A stretch of 64,000 nt of DNA. Source: Methylobacterium longum (GTDB lineage Bacteria; Pseudomonadota; Alphaproteobacteria; Rhizobiales; Beijerinckiaceae). A program made the position numbers and the translations under genes. The notes below the pieces were generated by a model. That model was not told the origin of the DNA, did no database searches, and worked only from the letters and a program-made list of their open reading frames with translations. Below are positions 26,503 to 33,967 of this stretch, one piece after another. Position 1 is the stretch's first letter, and every line of letters begins with the position of its first letter. The DNA is taken from contig NZ_BPQS01000001.1 of assembly GCF_022179385.1 (NCBI RefSeq), positions 310,001-374,000 of the forward strand, in the 5' to 3' direction.

Positions 26503-27762
26503 ATGGATGCGACGAGGCCGATGATCTCCATCAAATCGATATTCTCCGGCCCCGCAGCGCCTCCGAACCGTGACCGCAAGCGCGAGCAGCGCGAGTGGAA
26601 GCTCGAATCGGACCGCTGGCAACACCAGCGCCACGTCGACAAGGGCTACCGCATCAAGTGGGGCTACGTGGGGATCGCATACCTCGTCGAGTTCATGGTG
26701 ATCGGCGCCTCGCTCTGGGGCGCGTGGCTGTTCGCGGGCGTCTACAGCGACGGCGACTGGCACGCCTTCTACTTCATGCTGCTGGCGCCGCTGGTCTACG
26801 CGGCGGTGGAGCTGTGCCGGGTGCCGCTCGGCATCCTGGCCCGCACCCAGCGCTCGTACTTCGTGCGCGCGCTCGCGGTGCTGGGCATCATCTTCGCGGC
26901 CGGCGTGACCACCAAATCGGTGTCGCAGCTCGGCGAGATGATGTTCCATCCCCGCCTGATGGAGGCCGCGCGGACCAAGACCGCCCTGAAGGACGCGCAG
27001 GCCGACCGCGCCACGATCGGCGACCGCATCAAGGCGGCGGACGAGCGGGTGGCCCAGTACACGGCCGAGCTCGACCAGATCGAGAAGCGCGCCGCCGACA
27101 ACGCCCAGCAGCTCGCCGGCCTCCCGGCACAGCGCTGCGAGCGGGTCTTCGGCACCAACAGCAAGGGCCGCAAGTACCAGAACCTGAAATGCGTGGCCGA
27201 TCCCCGCGTCGCCGCCCTGTCGGGCGGTGTCACCAAGGCCTCGTCGGACCGTGCCGCGATGATCAAGGACCTTGAGGAGGCCCGCAAGGCCCGCGCGGCC
27301 CTCGATCCCGGCGCCGCCGACCGGCGCGTGGCCGATGCCGAGCAGGGCTACCGCAACGCGGTCAACCGCTCCCAGCTCCACTCCTTCACCGCCATGGTCT
27401 ACGGCGTCGACCCGATCGACGTGACCGAGAGCCAGGTCCATGCCTTCCTGCGGATCTTCGTGTTCCTGCCGGCGGTCTGCGCCGCCTTCGCGTCGACGAT
27501 CCTGGCGCTGTGCGCGGTCTCGACCCGCCGGACCTTCATGGACGAGGACGATCTCGGCGCCGCCGTGAATCCGGAGGCCGCCCCCTACATGCTGGATGCG
27601 ATCGCCGACGCCCTGCGCTCGAATCCCGAGCCAATCCTGCCGCGGGCCGCCAATGCGTCGGGCGCGGTGATCCCGATGAACCGTCCGGCCCAGGGCCAAC
27701 AGGCGCTGCCCAACCAGACCCTGCCGAGCCAGACCCTACCTGCCGCGGGAGCGGGCGCATGA
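26503..27762 (+). CDS. Unrecognised multi-pass membrane protein with periplasmic/cytosolic coiled coil
   Basis: A 419-residue protein with no family I can name. It opens with a basic segment (RDRKREQREWKLESDRW). Three membrane helices follow (about YVGIAYLVEFMVIGASLWGAW, FYFMLLAPLVYAAVEL and ALAVLGIIFAAGV). Then comes a soluble part of about 170 residues with coiled-coil character (RTKTALKDAQADRATIGDRI, ELDQIEKRAADNAQQLA) and two cysteines (QRCERVFG, NLKCVAD). A last helix (FLRIFVFLPAVCAAFASTILAL) and a Pro/Gln-rich tail close it. It overlaps the next gene by ATGA. ATG 26503 is given; ATG 26521, behind GAGG, is a good alternative. A CtrA-like box precedes it, so it may be cell-cycle regulated (inference). 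Confidence 0.7.
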   Translation: MDATRPMISIKSIFSGPAAPPNRDRKREQREWKLESDRWQHQRHVDKGYRIKWGYVGIAYLVEFMVIGASLWGAWLFAGVYSDGDWHAFYFMLLAPLVYAAVELCRVPLGILARTQRSYFVRALAVLGIIFAAGVTTKSVSQLGEMMFHPRLMEAARTKTALKDAQADRATIGDRIKAADERVAQYTAELDQIEKRAADNAQQLAGLPAQRCERVFGTNSKGRKYQNLKCVADPRVAALSGGVTKASSDRAAMIKDLEEARKARAALDPGAADRRVADAEQGYRNAVNRSQLHSFTAMVYGVDPIDVTESQVHAFLRIFVFLPAVCAAFASTILALCAVSTRRTFMDEDDLGAAVNPEAAPYMLDAIADALRSNPEPILPRAANASGAVIPMNRPAQGQQALPNQTLPSQTLPAAGAGA

Positions 27763-28400
27763 ACTACGTCGCGGGCGGAACTCCTGAGAACATCGCCCTC
27801 GCCCAGCAGGTGAATTCGCGCCTGCGGGCGGATTCGAGCTACGTCGCCGCCCGCGCCTTCCTGTTCCGGGCGCTGGGCTTCGGCGCCTTCGCGTGCCTCG
27901 CCGGCATCGGCGTGGGCGCGGCGGCCTATGGCTGGGCGACGCTCAACCAGTTCGACACCGCCGCGGAGAAGATCGCCGCCGCCATGCAGGCGGCGCTGTC
28001 GGACGTGACCCTGAAGACCAAGGGCGAGGTCACGCTGACCGACAACGTGTTGAAGCTCGAGGGTCTGCCCAAGGCCCCCGCGACGCCGACGCCCACCAGG
28101 GCGCAACTCGGCAGCGATGCCGCACCGGCCTCCAAGGCGGTGGTGAACACCACCTTCACGGTGTTCAAGCAGGTGCCCTATCTCGACGGGCAGATCGTGA
28201 CCGGCTGGAACTTCAAGGACAGCGCCGACCAGCCCTACCAGCAATACTGCTACTTCTCCCGCCGGACGGCCGAGGCGAAGGGGCAGGTCGAGATCAAGAT
28301 CGACCTCGCCATGGACGGCAAGACCCTGCCGCAGCCGCAGAAATCCGACGTGAATCTGGAGATCCTGGCCCGGAACTGCGTCTGGCACGAGAAGGGCTGA
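27759..28400 (+). CDS. Unrecognised single-pass membrane protein, partner of the preceding gene
   Basis: A 213-residue protein whose start codon overlaps the stop of the previous gene (ATGA at 27759-27762), which strongly suggests coupled translation and a joint complex. A cytosolic N-terminus of about 35 residues is followed by one hydrophobic helix (LGFGAFACLAGIGVGAAAYGW). The remaining 150 residues would be outside the membrane: a threonine/proline linker (APATPTPTRAQL), then a beta-rich domain with FTVFKQVPYLDGQIVTGWNF and two cysteines (QQYCYFSRR, ARNCVWHEKG) that could pair. No known family is recognised. It resembles a periplasmic sensor or accessory subunit; that is inference only. 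Confidence 0.7.
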   Translation: MNYVAGGTPENIALAQQVNSRLRADSSYVAARAFLFRALGFGAFACLAGIGVGAAAYGWATLNQFDTAAEKIAAAMQAALSDVTLKTKGEVTLTDNVLKLEGLPKAPATPTPTRAQLGSDAAPASKAVVNTTFTVFKQVPYLDGQIVTGWNFKDSADQPYQQYCYFSRRTAEAKGQVEIKIDLAMDGKTLPQPQKSDVNLEILARNCVWHEKG

Positions 28401-28436
28401 TCAGGCCCCGGGATGAGCCCGAACATCCGCTCCTGG

Positions 28437-28553
28437 CCCTCATCCTGAGGTGCGGACGCGAAGCGGCCGCCTGAAGGAGCCCCCCGAACGCGCCGCGATC
28501 CCCGAGACCCACCCCAAAGGCTCGCTCATGCGGACACCGCGGGATGCGGGTGG
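28437..28553. repeat. Dispersed intergenic inverted-repeat element (degenerate copy)
   Basis: The left end CCCTCATCCTGAGGTGC (28437-28453) is the canonical end sequence of this element. The right end around ACACCGCGGGATGCGGGTGG (28534-28553) is a mutated inverted copy. The element fills the gap between the orphan membrane operon and moxR. Confidence 0.55.
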
Positions 28554-28656
28554 AGGCCGGGCGAGACGCCGTCGGCGAAGCCGCGCGGCAGAGCGCTTGC
28601 GGCACGGCAGGATAGCGCGTTACCCGTTGCGTCAGGCCCACCTCTCCGAGACCGCG

Positions 28657-29508
28657 ATGCGCTTTTCCGGCACCGAGACCTACGTCGCGACCCCCGACCT
28701 GACCGCGGCCGTCAACGCCGCCGTCGTCCTCGAACGCCCGCTCCTGGTGAAGGGCGAGCCCGGCACCGGCAAGACCGTGCTGGCCGAGGAGATCGCCAAG
28801 GGCCTGAACGCGCCGCTGCTCGTCTGGAACATCAAGTCGACAACGAAGGCGCAGCAGGGGCTGTACGAGTACGATGCGGTCTCGCGCCTGCGCGACTCGC
28901 AGCTCGGCGACCCGCGGGTCTCGGAGATCGGCAACTACATCCGGCGCGGCAAGCTCTGGGAAGCGTTCACCGCGCCCGAGCGCCCGGTCCTACTCATCGA
29001 CGAGATCGACAAGGCCGACATCGAGTTTCCCAACGACCTGCTGACCGAACTCGACCGGATGGAGTTCCACGTCTACGAGACCGGCGAGACCGTGAAGGCC
29101 GTGCGGCGGCCGATCGTGATCATCACGTCGAACAACGAGAAGGAGCTGCCGGACGCGTTCCTCCGCCGCTGCTTCTTCCACTACATCAAGTTCCCCGACG
29201 CCGAGACACTGCAGCGCATCGTCGATGTGCACTACCCGGGCATCAAGCACCGCCTCGTCGAGGAGGCCCTGCGGACCTTCCTGGCGATGCGCGAGGTGCC
29301 GGGACTGAAGAAGAAGCCCTCGACCTCGGAACTGCTCGACTGGCTGAAGCTCCTCGTCTCCGAGGACATCGCCCCCGAGACCCTGCGCGAGCAGGACGGC
29401 CGGAAGCTGATCCCGCCGCTCCATGGGGCGCTGCTCAAGAACGAGCAGGATGTGAGCCTATTCGAGAAGCTCGCCTTCATGATGCGTCGGGAGCAGCGGG
29501 GCGGCTGA
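28657..29508 (+). CDS. MoxR-family AAA+ ATPase
   Basis: A 283-residue AAA+ ATPase. Walker A is GEPGTGKT (33-40), Walker B is VLLIDEIDKAD, sensor 1 falls in IVIITSNNEKELPDAF, and the arginine finger in LRRCFFHYI. The C-terminal lid includes KKKPSTSELLDWLKLL, a phrase typical of the MoxR subfamily that works with CoxE-type VWA proteins. Together they remodel or mature a client enzyme, in several systems by inserting metals. Its likely partner is the VWA protein at 22410-23585, here separated and inverted. The start is the ATG at 28657, where similarity begins; the frame is open upstream to 28450, but only through the repeat element. Confidence 0.88.
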   Translation: MRFSGTETYVATPDLTAAVNAAVVLERPLLVKGEPGTGKTVLAEEIAKGLNAPLLVWNIKSTTKAQQGLYEYDAVSRLRDSQLGDPRVSEIGNYIRRGKLWEAFTAPERPVLLIDEIDKADIEFPNDLLTELDRMEFHVYETGETVKAVRRPIVIITSNNEKELPDAFLRRCFFHYIKFPDAETLQRIVDVHYPGIKHRLVEEALRTFLAMREVPGLKKKPSTSELLDWLKLLVSEDIAPETLREQDGRKLIPPLHGALLKNEQDVSLFEKLAFMMRREQRGG

Positions 29509-29544
29509 GGCCGGGGCCGCCGGCGCGGCCTGGACCACCCGCAC

Positions 29545-29591
29545 CCTCGTCCGGCGGTGGGGACGCGCAGCGCTCGCACCTCCGGATGAGG
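29545..29591. repeat. Short copy of the dispersed intergenic inverted-repeat element
   Basis: CCTCGTCCGGCGGTG (29545-29559) and CACCTCCGGATGAGG (29577-29591) are inverted copies with two mismatches, separated by 17 bases. The ends match those of the elements at 43822 and 46561. This is a shortened version with most of the interior lost. Confidence 0.55.
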
Positions 29592-29765
29592 CGCGCAACG
29601 GGCCGCGCGGATCGTGGAGCAACGGGGCCGGCCCGAGGCTGCCGGCAGGCCGAGGTTCCCGCGCGGCACGCTTTCGGTTAACCGGACGGGAGGGGCTTTT
29701 GCGATGCCGGTCCGGCGACGCCGGGTCCCCGCTCCCGAGAACGGCCCGGTCCAGAGGTTCGCTCC

Positions 29766-30290
29766 ATGCGCAGGCTGATCCTGTTGCGGCACGCCAAATC
29801 GGATCGTTCGCCGGGCGTCGCCGACCGCGACCGCCCGCTCAACCCCCGCGGGCGGCGGACCGCGCCGGTTGTGGGCGCCCATCTCGCGGAGGCGGGGCTG
29901 CGCCCCGATCTCGCCCTCGTCTCCACGGCAGTCCGGACGCGGGAGACCTGGGACGCGATGGCAGCCGCGCTGGGCAATCCCGAGACGCGCTGGCAGCCGG
30001 AGATCTACGAGGCGCCGGCCCACCGGATCCTCGGGGTGATCAAGGCCGCGCCCGATGGGGCCGCCGTCGTGATCGTCGTCGGCCACAATCCGGGTCTCGG
30101 CGACCTCGCGGCAGCTCTGGCGGGGGAGGGACCGCGCGCGGCCCGCGACCGTCTGGCCCTGGAATTCCCCACCGCCGCCTACGCGGTGATCGACTTCGAC
30201 ACCGCCCATTGGTCGGATGTGGCGCCGGGCCGGGGACGCCTGGAGCGGTTCGCGCGCCCGCGGGACATCAACCCGGATCTCGGGGGCTGA
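29766..30290 (+). CDS. SixA-like histidine phosphatase
   Basis: A 174-residue member of the histidine-phosphatase (phosphoglycerate-mutase-like) superfamily. The catalytic RHAKSDRS is at residues 8-15, with H9 as nucleophile. The second arginine motif is in VSTAVRTRETWDAM, and the second histidine in VVIVVGHNPGLGDLAAAL. The short length and RHAKS opening place it with SixA, which dephosphorylates phosphohistidine on Hpt domains or on the nitrogen phosphotransfer system. The Hpt protein at 21432 could be a substrate, but that is only a thought. It lies downstream of a 257-base gap that contains a repeat and a GGTTAACC palindrome (29676-29683). Confidence 0.85.
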   Translation: MRRLILLRHAKSDRSPGVADRDRPLNPRGRRTAPVVGAHLAEAGLRPDLALVSTAVRTRETWDAMAAALGNPETRWQPEIYEAPAHRILGVIKAAPDGAAVVIVVGHNPGLGDLAAALAGEGPRAARDRLALEFPTAAYAVIDFDTAHWSDVAPGRGRLERFARPRDINPDLGG

Positions 30291-30294
30291 CGGC

Positions 30295-31338
30295 TCACGC
30301 CACCGGCACCGCGGCGGCGTGAGACTCGACCTCCGCGTGCGAGGGCAGGGGCGAGCCCGGCGCGAAGGCCTCGAAGGCCGCCCAGAAATCCTGCCGGATG
30401 GCGTCGCGCTCGGTCAGGATCTCGTGCCGGGAATCCGGCAGGACGAGAATGTGGCCGGCCTTGAGCCGGGCCGCGAAGCGCTCGGTGTCGGCGGTGCCGC
30501 AGACCGGGTCGGCGCCCGCCGCCAGGAGCAGCGTCGGCAGGGTGATGCGCGGCGCCGCCCTCGGGTCGCGCAGGCGCGCCATGGCGCGGAACGCTTCGGC
30601 GAGCCACGCGATCGTCGGGTCGCCCACCGCACCGGCGCCGACCTGCCGGGCCGCCGCGGCGTTCCGGGCGTAGCGGACGGGATCGCGCGAGAGCCGGTTG
30701 CCGGCATAGGGATTGGTGGCGATCGAGACCGGCTTGCCGAAGGGGATGTAGCGGCTCCCGAGTCCCAGCCGCTGCAAGCCCCGCGAGAGCAGGGCGGCGC
30801 CGGCCGGCCAGCGGATCATCCGGATCGACAGCATCGGCGCCAGCGCCACGAGGCGCCGGAACGGCAGCCAGCCGTCGAGCGCCCCGAGGAGGGCCACGCA
30901 GCCCCCCATCGAGTGCGCGAGGCCGATATGCGGCTCCGGCATCAGCGGCACCAGCACGGTCTCGGCCACGGCCTTGAGGTCGAGCCGGTAATCGTCGAAG
31001 CGGGCGACGTGGCCCTTGTGGGGATCGTCGACCCGGCGGTCCGACTCCCCCTGGCCGCGCCAATCGAAGGCGACCACCGCGAAGCCCCGTGCCCGCAACT
31101 CCTGGATGGTCTCGTAGTACTTCTCGATGAATTCCGCCCGGCCCTGGAGCAGGCAGACCGTGCCGCGGCAGGTCCGCGCCGTCGTCTGCCAATAGGCCGC
31201 CCGCAGGGTGCAGTCGTCGCGCGTGCCCACCGCGATCAGCGTGCCGTTCGGCGGCGCCGGGTTGCCGGGCGTGCCGCGCAGGGTCAGGAGCGGTGGCTCC
31301 CGCCCGGTCTCACCGTCGAACCGTCCCACAGGGTTCAC
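30295..31338 (-). CDS. Alpha/beta hydrolase, lysophospholipase (PldB) type
   Basis: A 347-residue serine hydrolase. The nucleophile elbow is LAHSMGGCVAL (S143), with an alanine in place of the usual first glycine. Earlier VCLLQGRAEFIEKYYE and FDWRGQGES are characteristic of the Hydrolase_4/PldB family that cleaves lysophospholipids or monoacylglycerols. The acid is probably in AAGADPVCG and the catalytic histidine in LPDSRHEIL. No signal peptide is evident, so it should be cytosolic. The start is a GTG (minus strand, 31338); the gene is divergent from hsp20 and its stop is five bases from the SixA-like stop on the other strand. Confidence 0.87.
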   Translation of the reverse strand: MNPVGRFDGETGREPPLLTLRGTPGNPAPPNGTLIAVGTRDDCTLRAAYWQTTARTCRGTVCLLQGRAEFIEKYYETIQELRARGFAVVAFDWRGQGESDRRVDDPHKGHVARFDDYRLDLKAVAETVLVPLMPEPHIGLAHSMGGCVALLGALDGWLPFRRLVALAPMLSIRMIRWPAGAALLSRGLQRLGLGSRYIPFGKPVSIATNPYAGNRLSRDPVRYARNAAAARQVGAGAVGDPTIAWLAEAFRAMARLRDPRAAPRITLPTLLLAAGADPVCGTADTERFAARLKAGHILVLPDSRHEILTERDAIRQDFWAAFEAFAPGSPLPSHAEVESHAAAVPVA

Positions 31339-31404
31339 CTCAAGCGCGTCCGTACGCGGACGGACCCTACCGAAAAAATCTCAGGCCTCGCCATCGTCCG
31401 GGGT

Positions 31405-31433
31405 CTTGAAGCGTGTTTTTCCCCCTCCGATAT
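31405..31433 (+). promoter_or_regulatory. RpoH (sigma-32) type promoter candidate for hsp20
   Basis: CTTGAA (31405-31410), a 17-base spacer and CGATAT (31428-31433) fit the alphaproteobacterial RpoH consensus CTTGAA-N17-CYATNT with one mismatch. The position, about 90 bases upstream of the hsp20 start, would place the whole thermometer in the 5' leader. Confidence 0.6.
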
Positions 31434-31440
31434 CTCGCCT

Positions 31441-31526
31441 GTGCCGGCCATCAGGCGGCACGAAAGACGGGTCCGGCCCATCGGGCGGACCGGAATTGCA
31501 TGTTGCTCACACGAGGATATGTCATG
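31441..31526 (+). promoter_or_regulatory. ROSE-type RNA thermometer in the hsp20 leader
   Basis: Three consecutive hairpins precede the start codon. Hairpin 1 (31441-31461) pairs GTGCC/GGCAC plus GCC/GGC with one bulged G. Hairpin 2 (31470-31491) pairs GGTCC/GGACC plus GCCC/GGGC, again with one bulged G. Hairpin 3 (31498-31522) pairs GCATGTTGCTC with GAGGATATGT around loop ACAC, hiding the Shine-Dalgarno GAGGA (31513-31517); G31505 is unpaired inside TTGCT. A UYGCU box with an extra G opposite the Shine-Dalgarno is the defining ROSE feature. On heating, hairpin 3 melts and translation begins. Confidence 0.8.
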
Positions 31527-32006
31527 CGTCAGTTCGATCTCGCGCCCCTCTACCGTTCCACCGTCGGCTTTGACCGGTTGTTCTCCGCGCTCGACCAGTT
31601 CGCGAGCGCCGAGGCTGCGCCCACCTACCCGCCCTACAACATCGAGCGGACCGGCGAGAACGCCTACCGCATTACCGTCGCGGTCGCCGGCTTCACCGAG
31701 TCCGACCTGTCGATCGATGTTCGGGAGAACGCGCTGTCCCTGAGGGGCGAGCGCAAGGCCGAGGGCAAGGCTGAATTCCTGCATCAGGGCATCGCGGCCC
31801 GCACCTTCGAGCGCCGTTTCCAGCTCGCCGACCACGTACAGGTGACGGGCGCGGCCCTCGAGAACGGCCTTCTCCATATCGACCTCGTCCGCGAGGTACC
31901 GGAGGCGAAGAAGCCGCGCCGCATCCAGATCGCCACGGCGGGTCGCGCCAGCGCCCCGGTGATCGAGGGCGACGTCCGCACGGACACGGTCCCGCAGGCC
32001 GCCTGA
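31524..32006 (+). CDS. Hsp20/alpha-crystallin small heat-shock protein
   Basis: A 160-residue sHSP of the IbpA type, an ATP-independent holdase that binds unfolding proteins in the cytoplasm. The alpha-crystallin domain runs from about YPPYNIERTGENAYRITVAV to GLLHIDLVRE, with the LSLRGERK strand, FERRFQL, and the ENGLLHIDL hallmark. The C-terminal KPRRIQI is the IxI-like tail used in oligomer assembly. An in-frame ATG at 31500 exists, but the Shine-Dalgarno GAGGA sits six bases before 31524, fixing the start there. Expression is probably doubly heat-controlled: an RpoH-like promoter and the ROSE leader. A strong terminator follows. Confidence 0.95.
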   Translation: MRQFDLAPLYRSTVGFDRLFSALDQFASAEAAPTYPPYNIERTGENAYRITVAVAGFTESDLSIDVRENALSLRGERKAEGKAEFLHQGIAARTFERRFQLADHVQVTGAALENGLLHIDLVREVPEAKKPRRIQIATAGRASAPVIEGDVRTDTVPQAA

Positions 32007-32036
32007 TCCATCTCGGCTTGAACTTCAGAATGTTGC

Positions 32037-32064
32037 AGCGCCCCGGCCCCGGCCGGGGCGCTTT
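32037..32064 (+). terminator. Rho-independent terminator after hsp20
   Basis: AGCGCCCCGG (32037-32046) and CCGGGGCGCT (32053-32062) make a perfect 10-bp stem with a six-base loop, ending in TTT. It is 30 bases after the hsp20 stop. The T tract is short, but stem strength and position are convincing. Confidence 0.8.
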
Positions 32065-32153
32065 CCTGCGTCGGCTGTCATAATGGCGTGTGCGCTTCGT
32101 GCTCTGTGTCGGATTCGACGGTGCACGGACGCGCACCCGGAGTGAACCCGACC

Positions 32154-33155
32154 ATGGTCGCCAATCTCGCCCGCGGGGCCTACAGCGCACTCGGAGCCGG
32201 CTGGCACAGGGGCGTGCAGTGGGGCGTCGGCGCGCCGATCGCGAAGCTGCGCCGCCGGCAGATGCATCCGCAGGAAATCCAGGGCGGCCCGACCGGAATC
32301 GCCGAGATCCTCTCCGCCGAGCGCGCGATTCGCCTGCCGGACCCGTTCGAGGGGCGCAGCCTCGGCCGCATCGGCAACCTGGAGGTGAGGCTGGCGACTA
32401 GGAGATCCGAGATCCGCCGGGCGCAGCGCCTGCGCTTCAAGGTGTTCTACGAGGAGATGTCGGCGGTCCCGACCGGGCTCGCGTCCCTGTCGCGGCGCGA
32501 CGCCGACAGCTACGACGCGCTCTGCGATCATCTCCTCGTCCTCGACCACGCCGCGCCGGGGCGGAAGCAGCCCTTCGTCGAGCCCCGGCCGAAGGTGGTG
32601 GGCACCTACCGGCTGCTTCGCGGCGAGGTGGCCGAGCGCCATGCCGGCTTCTACTCCGAGGGTGAGTACGATCTGGCACCGCTGCTGGCGGCGCAGGGCC
32701 ATCGGCGGCTGCTGGAGCTCGGCCGCTCCTGCGTGCTGAAGCCCTACCGCGGCAAGCGCACCGTCGAGCTGCTCTGGCAGGGCATCTACGCCTACGTCCT
32801 GCACCACCGGATCGACGCGCTGATCGGCTGCGCGAGCCTGGAGGGCACCGATCCGGAGCGGCTGGCGCTGCCGCTGGCCTTCCTGCACCACCATGCCCGC
32901 GCGCCGGAGGGCTGGCGGGCCCGGGCGCTGCCGGAGCGGTCGGTGGCAATGGACCGGCTGCCGAAGGAGGCGGTCGATCCCAAGGCCGCGCTGCAGGCCC
33001 TGCCGCCCCTGGTCAAAGGCTATCTCCGCCTCGGCGCCACCTTCGGCGACGGTGCCGTCATCGATCGCCAGTTCGGCACGACGGACGTCTTCGTGACGCT
33101 GCCGGTGGAGGTGATCGGCGCGCGCTACCGGGGACATTTCGCACCGGCGCGATGA
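32154..33155 (+). CDS. GNAT acyltransferase, OlsB (ornithine N-acyltransferase) like
   Basis: A 333-residue protein of the OlsB branch of acyl-ACP-dependent GNAT enzymes. These attach a 3-hydroxy fatty acid to the alpha-amino group of ornithine, the first step of ornithine-lipid synthesis. Features are EVRLATRRSEIRRAQRLRFKVFYEEM, VVGTYRLLRGEVAERHAGFYSEGEYDL, ELGRSCVLKPYRGKRTVELLWQG, and GCASLEGTDPE, all typical of the family, in a similar order. The N-terminal extension of about 70 residues is not part of the enzyme core. OlsA, usually next to it in rhizobia, is absent here, so a related hemolysin-like acyltransferase remains possible. The start at ATG 32154 is likely; the frame is open to 32088. 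Confidence 0.78.
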   Translation: MVANLARGAYSALGAGWHRGVQWGVGAPIAKLRRRQMHPQEIQGGPTGIAEILSAERAIRLPDPFEGRSLGRIGNLEVRLATRRSEIRRAQRLRFKVFYEEMSAVPTGLASLSRRDADSYDALCDHLLVLDHAAPGRKQPFVEPRPKVVGTYRLLRGEVAERHAGFYSEGEYDLAPLLAAQGHRRLLELGRSCVLKPYRGKRTVELLWQGIYAYVLHHRIDALIGCASLEGTDPERLALPLAFLHHHARAPEGWRARALPERSVAMDRLPKEAVDPKAALQALPPLVKGYLRLGATFGDGAVIDRQFGTTDVFVTLPVEVIGARYRGHFAPAR

Positions 33156-33324
33156 GGGTCGGGTCGCTCCGAAAGGTCGATCCGACCTGGCCTATCGACC
33201 TGAGATGACCGCGTCAGCGGGCGGCGCGATCCCCCGACGGTTCCTTCGAGGCGGGTTCGCCGCATCGCAGACCGGGGACGAACCGTAGAGGGGAGGTTTC
33301 CCCGAGGACCTGCCGCACAGTCCC

Positions 33325-33762
33325 CTACAGATCGCCCAGGGCCAGCTGGCCCTGGTTGCGCGCCTTCGGCGGCGCGGCCTTGCGCTCCTTGGCCCGCGCC
33401 GCCGCGGCCGGCTTCTTCGGCTTCGGGTCGCCGCGCATCCGGGCCACCGCCTTGTCGCGGGCGACCGCCTCCGGGGCGGTGGGGTCGTCGCTCAGCCACT
33501 TGCCGCGCTTGATCACCTCGTTCACGCGGCCCTGGTTGACCCCGACCTTGAAGGCGATCTCCTGCTGGGTCATCCCGGTCGTGGCGTGCAGGTCCAGGAT
33601 CGACCGGGCGAGTTCCGGGGTCATCTTCTGGCCGGTCAGGCGCCGGGCGGGTTTGACCGTCCGGGTCGCGCGGTCGCGCTCGCGCAGGCGCTCCAGCAGC
33701 GCCAGCGCCATGTTCATGCCGTGCTCGCGCAGGGCCTCCTCGAATTCCTTCAACGTCGCCAT
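33325..33762 (-). CDS. Small helix-turn-helix protein with basic tail
   Basis: A 145-residue basic protein. Residues about 60-85 (ATTGMTQQEIAFKVGVNQGR then VNEVIKRG) form a clear HTH resembling the Trp-repressor/phage-Cox type: TQQEIA is helix 2 and NQGRVNEVI the recognition helix. The N-terminus is helical (EFEEALREHGMNMALALLERL), perhaps for dimerisation. The last 45 residues are rich in Lys, Ala and Pro (DPKPKKPAAAARAKERKAAP), like nucleoid-associated proteins. I do not recognise a named family. The minus-strand ATG at 33762 has GGAGG nine bases upstream. Divergent from the Kdo hydroxylase gene, so it could be its regulator (inference). Confidence 0.65.
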   Translation of the reverse strand: MATLKEFEEALREHGMNMALALLERLRERDRATRTVKPARRLTGQKMTPELARSILDLHATTGMTQQEIAFKVGVNQGRVNEVIKRGKWLSDDPTAPEAVARDKAVARMRGDPKPKKPAAAARAKERKAAPPKARNQGQLALGDL

Positions 33763-33967
33763 CGGCGCCATCCTCCGCCGGGCACTCAGGCCGGTTACGC
33801 ACGGAGAACGTGCCGGGAACGCAACCGTTGCGCAAGCGCTGGGGACGGGCCTCCGCGCCGGTGTCGGTGGACGCGGGATGTCATCCACCGGAAAAGCCGC
33901 CCCTGGCCTGCCCGCGGCCACTCGGCTACAGGGGCCCACCCGCCATGGCAGGCCCGGCCCGCACCCG

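Noticed and set aside
31500-32006. hsp20 starting at the ATG at 31500
   Set aside because: That ATG lies inside the left arm of the thermometer hairpin and has no ribosome site; GAGGA is spaced six bases from the ATG at 31524.
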